NCBI RefSeq assembly: GCF_017308075.1
Contig: NZ_JAFKFX010000039.1
Span: 61,551 to 125,550 of the forward strand
Direction: 5' to 3'
Length of the DNA stretch: 64,000 nucleotides
DNA from: Allobosea sp.
Lineage (GTDB): Bacteria; Pseudomonadota; Alphaproteobacteria; Rhizobiales; Beijerinckiaceae
Positions 33,856 to 41,329 of the stretch are shown here, piece after piece. Within the stretch, counting starts at the first letter, position 1, and each line of letters begins with the position of its first letter. A program made the translations under genes and the position numbers. Below the pieces are notes generated by a model. The model searched no databases. It saw only the letters and a program-made list of their open reading frames with translations, and had not been told where the DNA came from.

Positions 33856-34814
33856 GCCTGACGTCGGAGGTCGATCTCTCGGTCGCCATTGGCGGTCTGA
33901 CCCTGCGCAATCCGGTCATGCCGGCCTCCGGCACCTTCGCCGAAGGGCTGGAGAAGGTGATGGACTTCAACCGGCTCGGCGCCTTCGTCACCAAGACGAT
34001 TACCCGCGAATTGCGCGCCGGAAACCCGCTGCCGCGCGTCGTCGAGCGGCCGGGCAGCCTGATCAATGCGATCGGCATCCCCTCCAAGGGCGTGCGCTAT
34101 TTCGTCGAGCAGACGATGCCGCATTATGCGGCCTATGACACGCCGCTGGTGGTAAGCATTTCGGCGCCGACCGCCGAGGGCTTCGCCAGCCTCGCCGCCG
34201 AACTCTCGATCCCCGGCATCGCCGCGATCGAGGCCAATATCTCCTGTCCGAACATCGAGGAGGACGGCAAGGCCTTCGCGATGCGCGCCGAATCCACCGA
34301 GAAGGTGACGCGGCAATTGCGCGAGGCGACGAACCTGCCGCTCTGGGTCAAGCTGACGCCCAACACCGGCGACGTGCCGGAGGTGGCGCGTGCTGCTGAG
34401 GCCGCCGGCGCCGATGCGGTGGTGGTCGCCAACACGATCCTGTCGATGGCGATCGACCTCAAGACCTTCAAGCCCTGCCTCGGCAACATCATGGGCGGGC
34501 TCTCCGGCCCGGCGATCAAGCCGATCGTGCTGCGCCAGGTCTTCCAATGCGCCAAGGCGGTGAAGATCCCGGTGATCGGCTGCGGCGGCATCTCCACCGC
34601 CGAGGACGCCATCGAGTACATGCTCGCCGGCGCCAGCGCCGTGCAGGTCGGCACCGCGACGTTCCTGCAGCCGGCGGCGATGACCACGATCATCGACGGT
34701 CTCAGGAGCTTCTGCCTGCATCGCGAGATCCCGCGCATCACCGATCTGATCCGCGGCGTCGTCATCGAGGAAGCCGACGAGCGGGACCTCGCCTGGCTGG
34801 ATCCCGTATCGTGA
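33852..34814 (+). CDS. pyrD: Dihydroorotate dehydrogenase, class 1B catalytic subunit
   Basis: FMN enzyme interconverting dihydroorotate and orotate; with PyrK it uses NAD and is reversible. 320 residues. Seen: RNPVMPASGTFAEG, PRVVERPGSLINAIGIPSKG, the catalytic Cys132 in IEANISCPNIEEDGK, KLTPNTGDVPEVARAAE and the phosphate-binding GCGGISTAEDAIEYMLAGAS. A cysteine base marks class 1; class 2 enzymes use serine. It overlaps pyrK at its start and the hydrolase gene at its end (GTGA, 34811-34814), so the three proteins are made together. Confidence 0.94.
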   Translation: MSLTSEVDLSVAIGGLTLRNPVMPASGTFAEGLEKVMDFNRLGAFVTKTITRELRAGNPLPRVVERPGSLINAIGIPSKGVRYFVEQTMPHYAAYDTPLVVSISAPTAEGFASLAAELSIPGIAAIEANISCPNIEEDGKAFAMRAESTEKVTRQLREATNLPLWVKLTPNTGDVPEVARAAEAAGADAVVVANTILSMAIDLKTFKPCLGNIMGGLSGPAIKPIVLRQVFQCAKAVKIPVIGCGGISTAEDAIEYMLAGASAVQVGTATFLQPAAMTTIIDGLRSFCLHREIPRITDLIRGVVIEEADERDLAWLDPVS

Positions 34815-36106
34815 CCGCGCACCCCGCCAATCTGAGCAACGTCTTCAGTGGCGACGAGGGCGACCGCGTCCTGGCCGAGGCCCTGTTCGACGCGCTGCGC
34901 GAGGCGACGGGCGACGGCGTCGGCATCACCCGCGAAGCCTATAGCGAGCGCGAATCCCTGGCGCTCGACCTCGTCGAGGCCAAGGCGCGCGAACTCGGCC
35001 TTGTCACCGAGCGCGACGCCGGCGCCAATCTGGTGGTGACGTTGGAAGGCGCCGAGCCGGAGCTGCCCTTCCTGGCCTGCGGCTCGCATCTCGATTCGGT
35101 GCCGCAGGGCGGCAATTTCGACGGTGCGGCCGGTGTCATCGCTGGCCTCGCCATCATCGCCCGCTTCAAGGAGGAAGGCTTCGTGCCGCGCCGGACCATC
35201 AAGGTCTATGCGCTGCGCGGCGAGGAAAGTGCCCGCTTCGGCAAGGCCTATATGGGTTCGAGCGCGCTGTTCGGGAAACTCACCGCCGCCGATCTCGCGG
35301 TGCGCGACCATGCCACCGGCCGAAACCTGGCGCAGTGCATGGCCGATATCGGAGTCGACATGGCCCGGGTCGAGAAGGGCGAGCCCTTGCTCGATCCCGC
35401 GACCGTCGCGGCCTGGATCGAACTGCATATCGAGCAGGGACCGGTGCTGGTCGCGCGCGATCTGCCGGTCGGCATTGTCACGGGCATCCGTGGCAATGTC
35501 CGCCATCGCAGCGTCGAATGCATCGGCGAGGCCGGCCATTCCGGCGCGGTGCCGCGCTGGCTCCGGCGCGACGCGGTCTTCGCCACGGCCGAGCTGATCA
35601 CTCATCTCGACCGGCACTGGCGCACCCTGCTGGAGCGCGGCCGCGACGTGGTGGTGACGGCCGGCGTGCTCGGCACCGACCCGCAGGAGCACGCCATCGC
35701 CCGGATTCCCGGCAAGGTCAGCTTCTCCTTCGAGGTGCGCAGCCAGAACCGCGAGACGCTGGAGGCGTTCTACGACCTGTTCCTCTCGGAATGCCGGCTG
35801 GTCGGCGAGGAGAGGGGGGTCGAATTCAGCTTCGACCGCCGCCTCGAATCGGCCCCGGCGGTGATGGATGCTGGCTGGATCGCCCGGCTGAAAGCGGCGG
35901 CGCGCGGGCTCGGCCTGCCCGACGAGGAGATTCCGAGCGGCGCCGGCCATGATGCGGCGGTCTTCGCCAATGCCGGCATCCCGAGCGCGATGATCTTCGT
36001 GCGTAACGAGCACGGATCGCATAATCCCAGGGAAGCGATGGTGATCGATGATTTCCTAGCCGGTATCGCGGTGATGCGGGCGGCCATCCGGGAGGCGGTA
36101 CAATGA
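34811..36106 (+). CDS. M20-family N-carbamoyl-amino-acid hydrolase (possible ureidosuccinase)
   Basis: Binuclear-metal amidohydrolase, 431 residues from GTG 34811. Seen: metal site ACGSHLDSVPQGGNFDGAAG (residues ~95-114), the bridging and catalytic Glu pair in YALRGEESARFGKAYMG, ELHIEQGPVL with a metal His, EAGHSGAVP from the lid domain and SGAGHDAAVFA near the end. This is the HyuC / beta-ureidopropionase / allantoate-amidohydrolase group. Wedged between pyrD and pyrC by GTGA and ATGA overlaps, it most simply hydrolyses N-carbamoyl-L-aspartate, the product of reversed dihydroorotase, to aspartate, CO2 and ammonia. The specificity is inferred. Confidence 0.92.
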   Translation: MTAHPANLSNVFSGDEGDRVLAEALFDALREATGDGVGITREAYSERESLALDLVEAKARELGLVTERDAGANLVVTLEGAEPELPFLACGSHLDSVPQGGNFDGAAGVIAGLAIIARFKEEGFVPRRTIKVYALRGEESARFGKAYMGSSALFGKLTAADLAVRDHATGRNLAQCMADIGVDMARVEKGEPLLDPATVAAWIELHIEQGPVLVARDLPVGIVTGIRGNVRHRSVECIGEAGHSGAVPRWLRRDAVFATAELITHLDRHWRTLLERGRDVVVTAGVLGTDPQEHAIARIPGKVSFSFEVRSQNRETLEAFYDLFLSECRLVGEERGVEFSFDRRLESAPAVMDAGWIARLKAAARGLGLPDEEIPSGAGHDAAVFANAGIPSAMIFVRNEHGSHNPREAMVIDDFLAGIAVMRAAIREAVQ

Positions 36107-37197
36107 GCGTTTCGCAACTCTTCGACGGTGCACCGGCTGCGGATGCGGAGGCGCCGGTCTCGCTCACCATTCGCCGGCCCGATGACTGGCATGTCCATCT
36201 GCGCGATGGCGCCATGCTGAAGGCGGTGCTGCCCTTCACCGCCGCCCAGTTCGCCCGCGGCATCATCATGCCGAACCTCGTACCGCCGGTGACGACGATC
36301 GCCGCGGCGGCCTCCTATCGCGAGCGCATCCTCGCCGCCCGTCCGGAAGGCTGCGATTTCATCCCGCTGATGACCTGCTATCTCACCGACACCACCGTGC
36401 CGGACGAGATCGAGCGCGGCTTCCGGGAGGGCGTCTGGGCCGCCGCCAAGCTCTATCCGGCCGGCGCCACCACCAACGCCCACCACGGCGTCACGAATAT
36501 TTCCAAGCTCGCCCCGGTGCTGGAGCGCATGGAGAAGATCGGCATGCCGGTCCTCGTCCATGGCGAGGCAACCGACCCCGAGGTCGACATCTTCGACCGC
36601 GAGGCCGTGTTCATGGAGCAGGAGATGCTGCCGCTGCTGAAGCGCCATCCCGGCCTCAAGGTGGTGATCGAGCATGTCACCACCGCCGAGACGGTCGCGA
36701 TCGTCCGGGCCCATGCCGGGCGCGCCGCTGGCACGATCACCCCGCACCATCTGGTCATCAACCGCACCACGCTCTTCCAGGGCGGCCTGCGCCCGCATCT
36801 CTACTGCCTGCCGGTCGCCAAGCGCGAGAGCCACCGCCTCGCCCTCTGCGAGGCCGTCACCTCCGGCGATGCCTGCTTCTTCATCGGCACCGACACCGCC
36901 CCGCATCTGCGCGGCGCCAAGCAGGCCGAATGCTGCTCGGCCGGCGTCTTCGGCGGCGCCACCGCGCTGCAGACCTATGTCCAGGTCTTCGACGAGGCGG
37001 GCGCGCTCGACCGTTTCGAGGCCTTCGCCTCCGAGAATGGCGCGCGTTTCTACGGCCTGCCGCTGAACGAGGGCACGATCACCCTGGAGCGCAAGCCGAG
37101 CCGGGCGCTCGCCGCGGTCGAGGTCGAGGACAGCGAAGTCGTGATCTTCCGCGGCGCCGAGAACCTGCCCTGGTCGATCGGCGAGGTTCGCCCGTGA
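36103..37197 (+). CDS. pyrC: Dihydroorotase, PyrC class II type
   Basis: Zinc amidohydrolase that reversibly closes N-carbamoyl-aspartate to dihydroorotate. 364 residues, E. coli PyrC-like. Seen: metal His30 and His32 in DDWHVHLRDGAML, IIMPNLVPPVTT, the carboxylated Lys116 in VWAAAKLYPAGATTN, VLVHGEATDPEVDIFDRE, VIEHVTTAET, ITPHHLVINR and the catalytic Asp in FFIGTDTAPHLRGAK. A short N-terminal extension (~20 residues) precedes the core. Overlaps both neighbours (36103-36106 and 37194-37197). The equilibrium allows either synthesis or breakdown. Confidence 0.96.
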   Translation: MSVSQLFDGAPAADAEAPVSLTIRRPDDWHVHLRDGAMLKAVLPFTAAQFARGIIMPNLVPPVTTIAAAASYRERILAARPEGCDFIPLMTCYLTDTTVPDEIERGFREGVWAAAKLYPAGATTNAHHGVTNISKLAPVLERMEKIGMPVLVHGEATDPEVDIFDREAVFMEQEMLPLLKRHPGLKVVIEHVTTAETVAIVRAHAGRAAGTITPHHLVINRTTLFQGGLRPHLYCLPVAKRESHRLALCEAVTSGDACFFIGTDTAPHLRGAKQAECCSAGVFGGATALQTYVQVFDEAGALDRFEAFASENGARFYGLPLNEGTITLERKPSRALAAVEVEDSEVVIFRGAENLPWSIGEVRP

Positions 37198-37874
37198 GCG
37201 CCGGCGAGATCGGCGAGGCGGTCGCCCGGCTGCTGTTCCGGGCCGGCGCCATCCATGTCAGCCGCCAGCAGCCCTATGTGCTCGCAGCCGGCTGGGCGAG
37301 CCCGGTTTATGTCGATGTCCGTCTGCTGCTCGGCGATCCGCAATTGCGCCGCGCCGTCACCGATCTCGCCGTCCGCTATGCCGAGGCGGCCTTTCCCGCC
37401 GGCAGCTTCGATGCCGTCGCCGGGGCCGAGACCGCCGGCATTCCCTTCGCGGCCTGGTTCGCCGACCGCACCGGGCTGAAGCTGCGTTATGTCCGCAAGC
37501 GCCCGCTCGGCGTCGGCCGCAATGCCCAGGTCGAGGGCGGCCCGGTCGATGGGCTCCGCGTGCTCCTGGTTGACGATCTGACCACCGATGGCGGCAGCAA
37601 GCTCGGCTTCGCCCGTGGCCTGCGCTCTGCAGGCGCCAGCGTCGAGCACATCCTGACGATCTTCTACCACGACGTCTTTCCCGGCGCCGGCGAGCGCCTG
37701 CAGGAGGCCGGGCTTGCCCTGCACCCGCTCGCCACCTGGGCCGATGTCCTGCGCGCCGACGCCGGCAAGGAGCTCGCCGCGGAGGATCGCGCCGAGATCG
37801 AGCGCTTCCTTGCCGATCCCGTCGCCTGGTCGACGCGCCATGGTGGCCGCGTCAGCCTTTCCCCGCGCGTCTGA
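37194..37874 (+). CDS. pyrE: Orotate phosphoribosyltransferase (second copy)
   Basis: Paralogue of the pyrE at 30561-31271. 226 residues from GTG 37194, which overlaps the pyrC stop. Seen: [54 protein letters not shown] and the PRPP loop LLVDDLTTDGGSKLGFA, so catalytic loops are intact. The C-terminal half differs widely from the first copy except for the shared STRHGG/SAAHGG-type end. Within the operon it could divert imported orotate to OMP for salvage while the other enzymes degrade the rest. aspA follows after 45 bases. Confidence 0.94.
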   Translation: MSAGEIGEAVARLLFRAGAIHVSRQQPYVLAAGWASPVYVDVRLLLGDPQLRRAVTDLAVRYAEAAFPAGSFDAVAGAETAGIPFAAWFADRTGLKLRYVRKRPLGVGRNAQVEGGPVDGLRVLLVDDLTTDGGSKLGFARGLRSAGASVEHILTIFYHDVFPGAGERLQEAGLALHPLATWADVLRADAGKELAAEDRAEIERFLADPVAWSTRHGGRVSLSPRV

Positions 37875-37919
37875 CACGCAGGGCCTGTGATGAAGCCCAG
37901 ATCCCGCAAGGATTCCGCC

Positions 37920-39437
37920 ATGGCCGATGCCGCAGCAGCAACGCCGATCACCGCGCCGCCTCAGGCCGACAGCGTCCAGCTCGCGACGACGCAGACGATC
38001 GCGCTCGCCGAGGTCAGAACCCGCCGCGAGCATGACCTGCTCGGCGACATCGACGTGCCGGCCGACGCCTATTGGGGCGTGCATACGCTGCGCGCCGTCG
38101 GCAATTTCCCGATCACCGGCGTGCCCGTCGGTCATTTCCCGGAATTCGTGCGGGCCTTGGCCCTGGTCAAGCAGGCGGCGGCGCGCGCCAATCGCCGCCT
38201 CGGCAATCTTCCCGCCGCCAAGGCCGACGCCATCGAGCGCGCCTGCGACCTGATTGCGCGCGACGGCCGCTTCCACGACCAGTTCGTCGTCGATGCCGTC
38301 CAGGGCGGGGCCGGCACCTCGACCAATATGAACGCCAACGAGGTCATTGCCAACGTCGCGCTCGAGCTGATGGGCAAGGCCAAGGGCGACTACGCCGCGC
38401 TCCATCCCCATGACGACGTCAACATGGCGCAGTCGACCAACGACGCCTACCCGACGGCGCTGCGCCTCGCCGTGATCTTCGCCACCGAGCCGATGATCGC
38501 GGCGCTGGACGAGCTCGCCTTCGCCTTCAAGGCCAAGGCGGTCGAGTTCGCCGATGTGCTGAAGATCGGCCGGACCCAGCTCCAGGACGCCGTGCCGATG
38601 ACGCTCGGCCAGGAGTTCGACGCCTTCTTCGCCACGATCAAGGAGGATGTCTCGCGGTTGCGCGAGGCGGCGGCGCTGTTTCGCGAGGTCAATCTCGGCG
38701 CGACCGCGATCGGCACCGGCATCACCGCCGATGCGCGCTATGCCTCACTCGCCATCGAGGAACTGGCCCGCGCCGCCCGCCAGCCCATGGTGCCGGCGAC
38801 GAACCTGATCGAGGCGACCTCCGACATGGGCGCCTTCGTGCTGTTCTCCGGCGTGCTGAAGCGCGTCGCGGTCAAACTCTCGAAGATCTGCAACGATCTG
38901 CGCCTGCTTTCCAGCGGCCCGCGCGCCGGCTTCAGCGAGATCAGGCTGCCGGCGGTGCAGGCCGGCTCCTCGATCATGCCGGGCAAGGTCAACCCGGTGA
39001 TCCCGGAAGTGGTCAACCAGGTCGCCTATCTCGTCATCGGCCACGACCTCACCGTGACGCTCTGCGCCGAGGGCGGCCAGCTCCAGCTCAACGCCTTCGA
39101 GCCGACCATCGGCTATTGCCTGCTCTCCTCGCTGCGCCATCTCACCGCCGCGGTGACGACGCTGACGACGCGTTGCGTCACCGGCATCGAGGCCGATCGC
39201 GAGCGCTGCATGGCGCTGGTCGAGGATTCGATCGGCCTCGTCACGGCGCTGGGGCCACGGCTCGGCTACGAGGCCTCCTCGCGCGTGGCGCGCCGCGCCC
39301 TCGCCGAAAAGCGCAAGGTCGCCGAGATCGTGCTCGAGGAAGGCCTGCTCAGCCGTGCCGAGCTCGACGAGCTCCTGAAGATCGAGGCGATGACGGCCCC
39401 GTCGCGCCCGAAGCCCGCCGGAAAGGCGCGGGCCTGA
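37920..39437 (+). CDS. aspA: Aspartate ammonia-lyase
   Basis: Converts L-aspartate to fumarate and ammonia in the cytoplasm. 505 residues from ATG 37920 with CAAGGA seven bases upstream; in-frame GTG 37887/ATG 37890 are alternatives. The first ~34 residues are a low-complexity extension before the canonical start REHDLLGDIDVPADAYWGVHT. Seen: GAGTSTNMNANEV (130-142), MAQSTNDAYPTA, KIGRTQLQDAVPMTLGQEF, and the flexible catalytic loop GSSIMPGKVNPVIPEVVNQ (349-367), where fumarases differ. Lying 45 bases after the second pyrE, it would consume aspartate made by the upstream hydrolase. Confidence 0.94.
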   Translation: MADAAAATPITAPPQADSVQLATTQTIALAEVRTRREHDLLGDIDVPADAYWGVHTLRAVGNFPITGVPVGHFPEFVRALALVKQAAARANRRLGNLPAAKADAIERACDLIARDGRFHDQFVVDAVQGGAGTSTNMNANEVIANVALELMGKAKGDYAALHPHDDVNMAQSTNDAYPTALRLAVIFATEPMIAALDELAFAFKAKAVEFADVLKIGRTQLQDAVPMTLGQEFDAFFATIKEDVSRLREAAALFREVNLGATAIGTGITADARYASLAIEELARAARQPMVPATNLIEATSDMGAFVLFSGVLKRVAVKLSKICNDLRLLSSGPRAGFSEIRLPAVQAGSSIMPGKVNPVIPEVVNQVAYLVIGHDLTVTLCAEGGQLQLNAFEPTIGYCLLSSLRHLTAAVTTLTTRCVTGIEADRERCMALVEDSIGLVTALGPRLGYEASSRVARRALAEKRKVAEIVLEEGLLSRAELDELLKIEAMTAPSRPKPAGKARA

Positions 39438-39484
39438 ACGATCGGCCGCCGCAAAATCGGACGGCCGCCTACCCGGAGAGGACA

Positions 39485-39790
39485 ATGAACGAGCTGTTGA
39501 ACTGGCTGCTCCAGCAGAAGGGCAGCATGAACACCTATCTCGAATTCCAGGGCCGCGCCCTCGAACTGCGCGCCGCCGAGCCCGAGCATGCCGCGCTGCT
39601 GCGCCTGCTCGCCGATCTCGCCGGCCGCTTCTCTGAAGCCTATGATCGCCGCCCGCTGCCGCTCGACGTCGCGGAGGGTGCGCTGCAGCAGCTCACCGGC
39701 CTGATCGAGCAGGCGCTGGCTCCAGGTGCTGCCGATCCGGCGGACCGGCTTGCCCTGCTCAACCGGATCGGCGCCGCCGAACTCGCCTGA
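39485..39790 (+). CDS. Small helical hypothetical protein after aspA
   Basis: 101 residues, not recognised. A GAGAGGA ribosome site lies four bases before ATG 39485 and the gene follows aspA by 47 bases, so it probably belongs to the same operon. The sequence is mostly amphipathic helix: LLNWLLQQKGSMNTYLEFQG, then LLRLLADLAGRFSEAYD and LQQLTGLIEQALAPG. No cysteine, signal or membrane segment. It may be a subunit-sized helper or binding protein, but no function can be assigned. A terminator-like hairpin follows about 45 bases after the stop. Confidence 0.75.
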   Translation: MNELLNWLLQQKGSMNTYLEFQGRALELRAAEPEHAALLRLLADLAGRFSEAYDRRPLPLDVAEGALQQLTGLIEQALAPGAADPADRLALLNRIGAAELA

Positions 39791-39835
39791 GGCGGCCGCC
39801 TGCGAGGCCCACCCCTGGCGACGAGGCCGACCATG

Positions 39836-39860
39836 CAGCCCGGCCCTGGCCGGGTTGTTT
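39836..39860 (+). terminator. Probable intrinsic terminator of the MFS-pyrK...aspA operon
   Basis: CCCGGC (39839-39844) pairs with GCCGGG (39849-39854) around a CCTG loop, followed directly by TTGTTT. It lies 46 bases after the last operon gene. Short stem, but GC-only and with a T-rich trailer. Confidence 0.6.
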
Positions 39861-39958
39861 GCCGTCCGGGCTCGTCACCGGCCGGTTTTAGGCCTGTTCG
39901 AATTCGCTGAGGCGTGGCGCGCGCGGCGCTCAGATGGCGAGAAGCGGGTTCGTCCGTT

Positions 39959-40177
39959 TCATCGCCAGGAGGGAGATCCGCTACAGCTCGGGCGCGTTTC
40001 AAAAGGCTCGATCACAGCCTTTCCTCTGACGATCACTATGCGCTCTTTGACGCCATCGACGCGGAAGCGAATGACGCCTTCGCCTCGGACCTCGTCCATG
40101 ATGTAAGCTGGCAAGCCGGCGCGCAGCGTCTTTTCGATCGATCGCGCGGAAAATTGCTTCAACTGGTCTTCGTACAT
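39959..40177 (-). CDS. Small hypothetical protein
   Basis: 72 residues from ATG 40177, which has GGTGGAG five bases upstream on the minus strand. Opens MYEDQLKQFSARSIEKTLRA and contains EVRGEGVIRFRVDGVKERIVIV, a soluble, balanced composition that looks like a real protein; the last ~10 residues (SCSGSPSWR) look less natural. The plus-strand frame over the same DNA (39914-40216) is Arg-rich and less convincing. No family recognised. Modest confidence that it is expressed. Confidence 0.5.
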   Translation of the reverse strand: MYEDQLKQFSARSIEKTLRAGLPAYIMDEVRGEGVIRFRVDGVKERIVIVRGKAVIEPFETRPSCSGSPSWR

Positions 40178-40350
40178 AGGCGACTCCACCGGCGGCGAGA
40201 GCAGGCTACGTCGTAATCCTCGCCATTATGGTGATCGCCAGGAACGGAACAAGAGCGAAGACTGCAAACGCAGCCTTGGCATCTTTGCATGACAATGGGG
40301 TGACCGACGGCGCAGCTGAGCCTGCTGTCAAGGGATTGGTCGTGCCGACC

Positions 40351-40617
40351 TCAATGCACCGTGGCTGTGTCTTCCTCGTCCGGCGCGATCAGCTTTTCCA
40401 AGCCGAGTTCTTCAAGCCCTTCGGTGAACTCGGCGAAGGCCGCAGCATCAGTCGCGAACTGCTCTTCCCACACGATCGAGTCGCCTTCGTCATCGACCAG
40501 TTCCAACGTCCAGCTGTCGCTGTCCCGGAGCCGGTAGATCTCGATCTGCACCGTCAGTCCATCGCTGGTGAAACTCCGGCAAAGGGCCGAACGGATGATG
40601 TCTGGGGAATCTGTCAT
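40351..40617 (-). CDS. Small acidic hypothetical protein
   Basis: 88 residues from ATG 40617 (MTDSPDIIRSALCRSFTSDG). Strongly acidic, with a beta-rich centre TVQIEIYRLRDSDSWTLELVDDEG and a helical acidic end FAEFTEGLEELGLEKLIAPDEED. The frame stays open to 40707, but those extra residues look non-coding. The ribosome site is weak. Not recognised; the pattern resembles small conserved alphaproteobacterial proteins that follow housekeeping genes. It is transcribed away from the AT-rich island at 40745. Confidence 0.65.
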   Translation of the reverse strand: MTDSPDIIRSALCRSFTSDGLTVQIEIYRLRDSDSWTLELVDDEGDSIVWEEQFATDAAAFAEFTEGLEELGLEKLIAPDEEDTATVH

Positions 40618-41329
40618 GTCCGAAAGGTAGTGGCCGCAACGCGATGGTTCAACCGAGCGGAATGGTCCCCGGGGGGAGGTCGGTGCCATCCAGGTAACGA
40701 CAATCAAATTTCGGCTTGCGGCGTAGGCGGACGGCGTGTCTTTCTGTGGTTTAGAATTCGTATAAACCTGTTTATATAAGTTAAATTTGTATAAATATCT
40801 GATTTTATTTTCAAATTAAATTATATATAGTTTTATGAATTCTTTTATTCCTTGTTTCGATGACGCAGAAAGTAAATAAATCTTCTGATTGCTTCAATTT
40901 TGTCACCGTGCCGCATTGATCTCAATAGGAGAGGGCGGCCGGATGAGCATTTCCGAAATCCAGCGCTTCCGCACTGACCTGAAGTCCGGCGCCGCCCTGC
41001 CGCGAGGAGGTTCGGCGAGGCTCCGAAACGCCACTCTCAGGCTCTCGTGGGCGTTGTCCATGGACGGAAGCTTGGTCGACGGCGTCCCGGAATGGCATCT
41101 GCCGCCGCGACCACGCCCCGCTGGGAAGGCTCCGCCTCCCGCTTCTTGCTCCGGGCGCCCCTCTCGCGCCGTATGGCGATTTGCGCCATATAGGCGGCTG
41201 CTCCGTCTTTTCGACGATCGCGCCTGTTACAGTATCGGCGCCCGCGTTACGGCATCTGCTGAAACCGCCATCGAAAGCCGGCGGAACGGCAAGGAACGAG
41301 ACATCAACAGGCGAGCGATCTTGACCGAA
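40618..41329. other. Long region before dusA: AT-rich island and Nif11-leader-like start
   Basis: 712 bases without a full gene. From about 40745 to 40905 the DNA is strongly AT-rich (runs such as TTTATATAAGTTAAATTTG and AATTAAATTATATATAG), in sharp contrast to its surroundings. It is followed by a good ribosome site and a short coding signal at 40943 (listed separately), then GC-rich DNA of unclear nature up to dusA. The island may be a strong promoter region, a protein-binding site or foreign DNA. Confidence 0.6.
40943..41005 (+). pseudogene. Possible remnant of a Nif11-like leader peptide gene
   Basis: An AGGAGAGG ribosome site at 40928-40935 precedes ATG 40943, and the first ~20 residues (MSISEIQRFRTDLKSGAAL) have the look of Nif11-type precursor-peptide leaders. 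After that the frame gives proline/arginine-rich sequence unlike the family. Shifting by two bases at about 41000 gives REEVRRGSE, which would continue a leader helix for a few residues only. The frame has no stop before dusA. I read it as a decayed or frameshifted leader gene; an N-terminal dusA extension is the alternative. The family call is by eye and tentative. Confidence 0.35.

Noticed and set aside
34133-36022. A 629-residue minus-strand frame
   Set aside because: Lies antisense to pyrD and the M20 hydrolase, both with full catalytic motifs; composition is low-complexity.
39914-40216. A plus-strand 100-residue frame
   Set aside because: Arg-rich and without a ribosome site; the opposite-strand frame at 39959-40177 has better composition and a good ribosome site.
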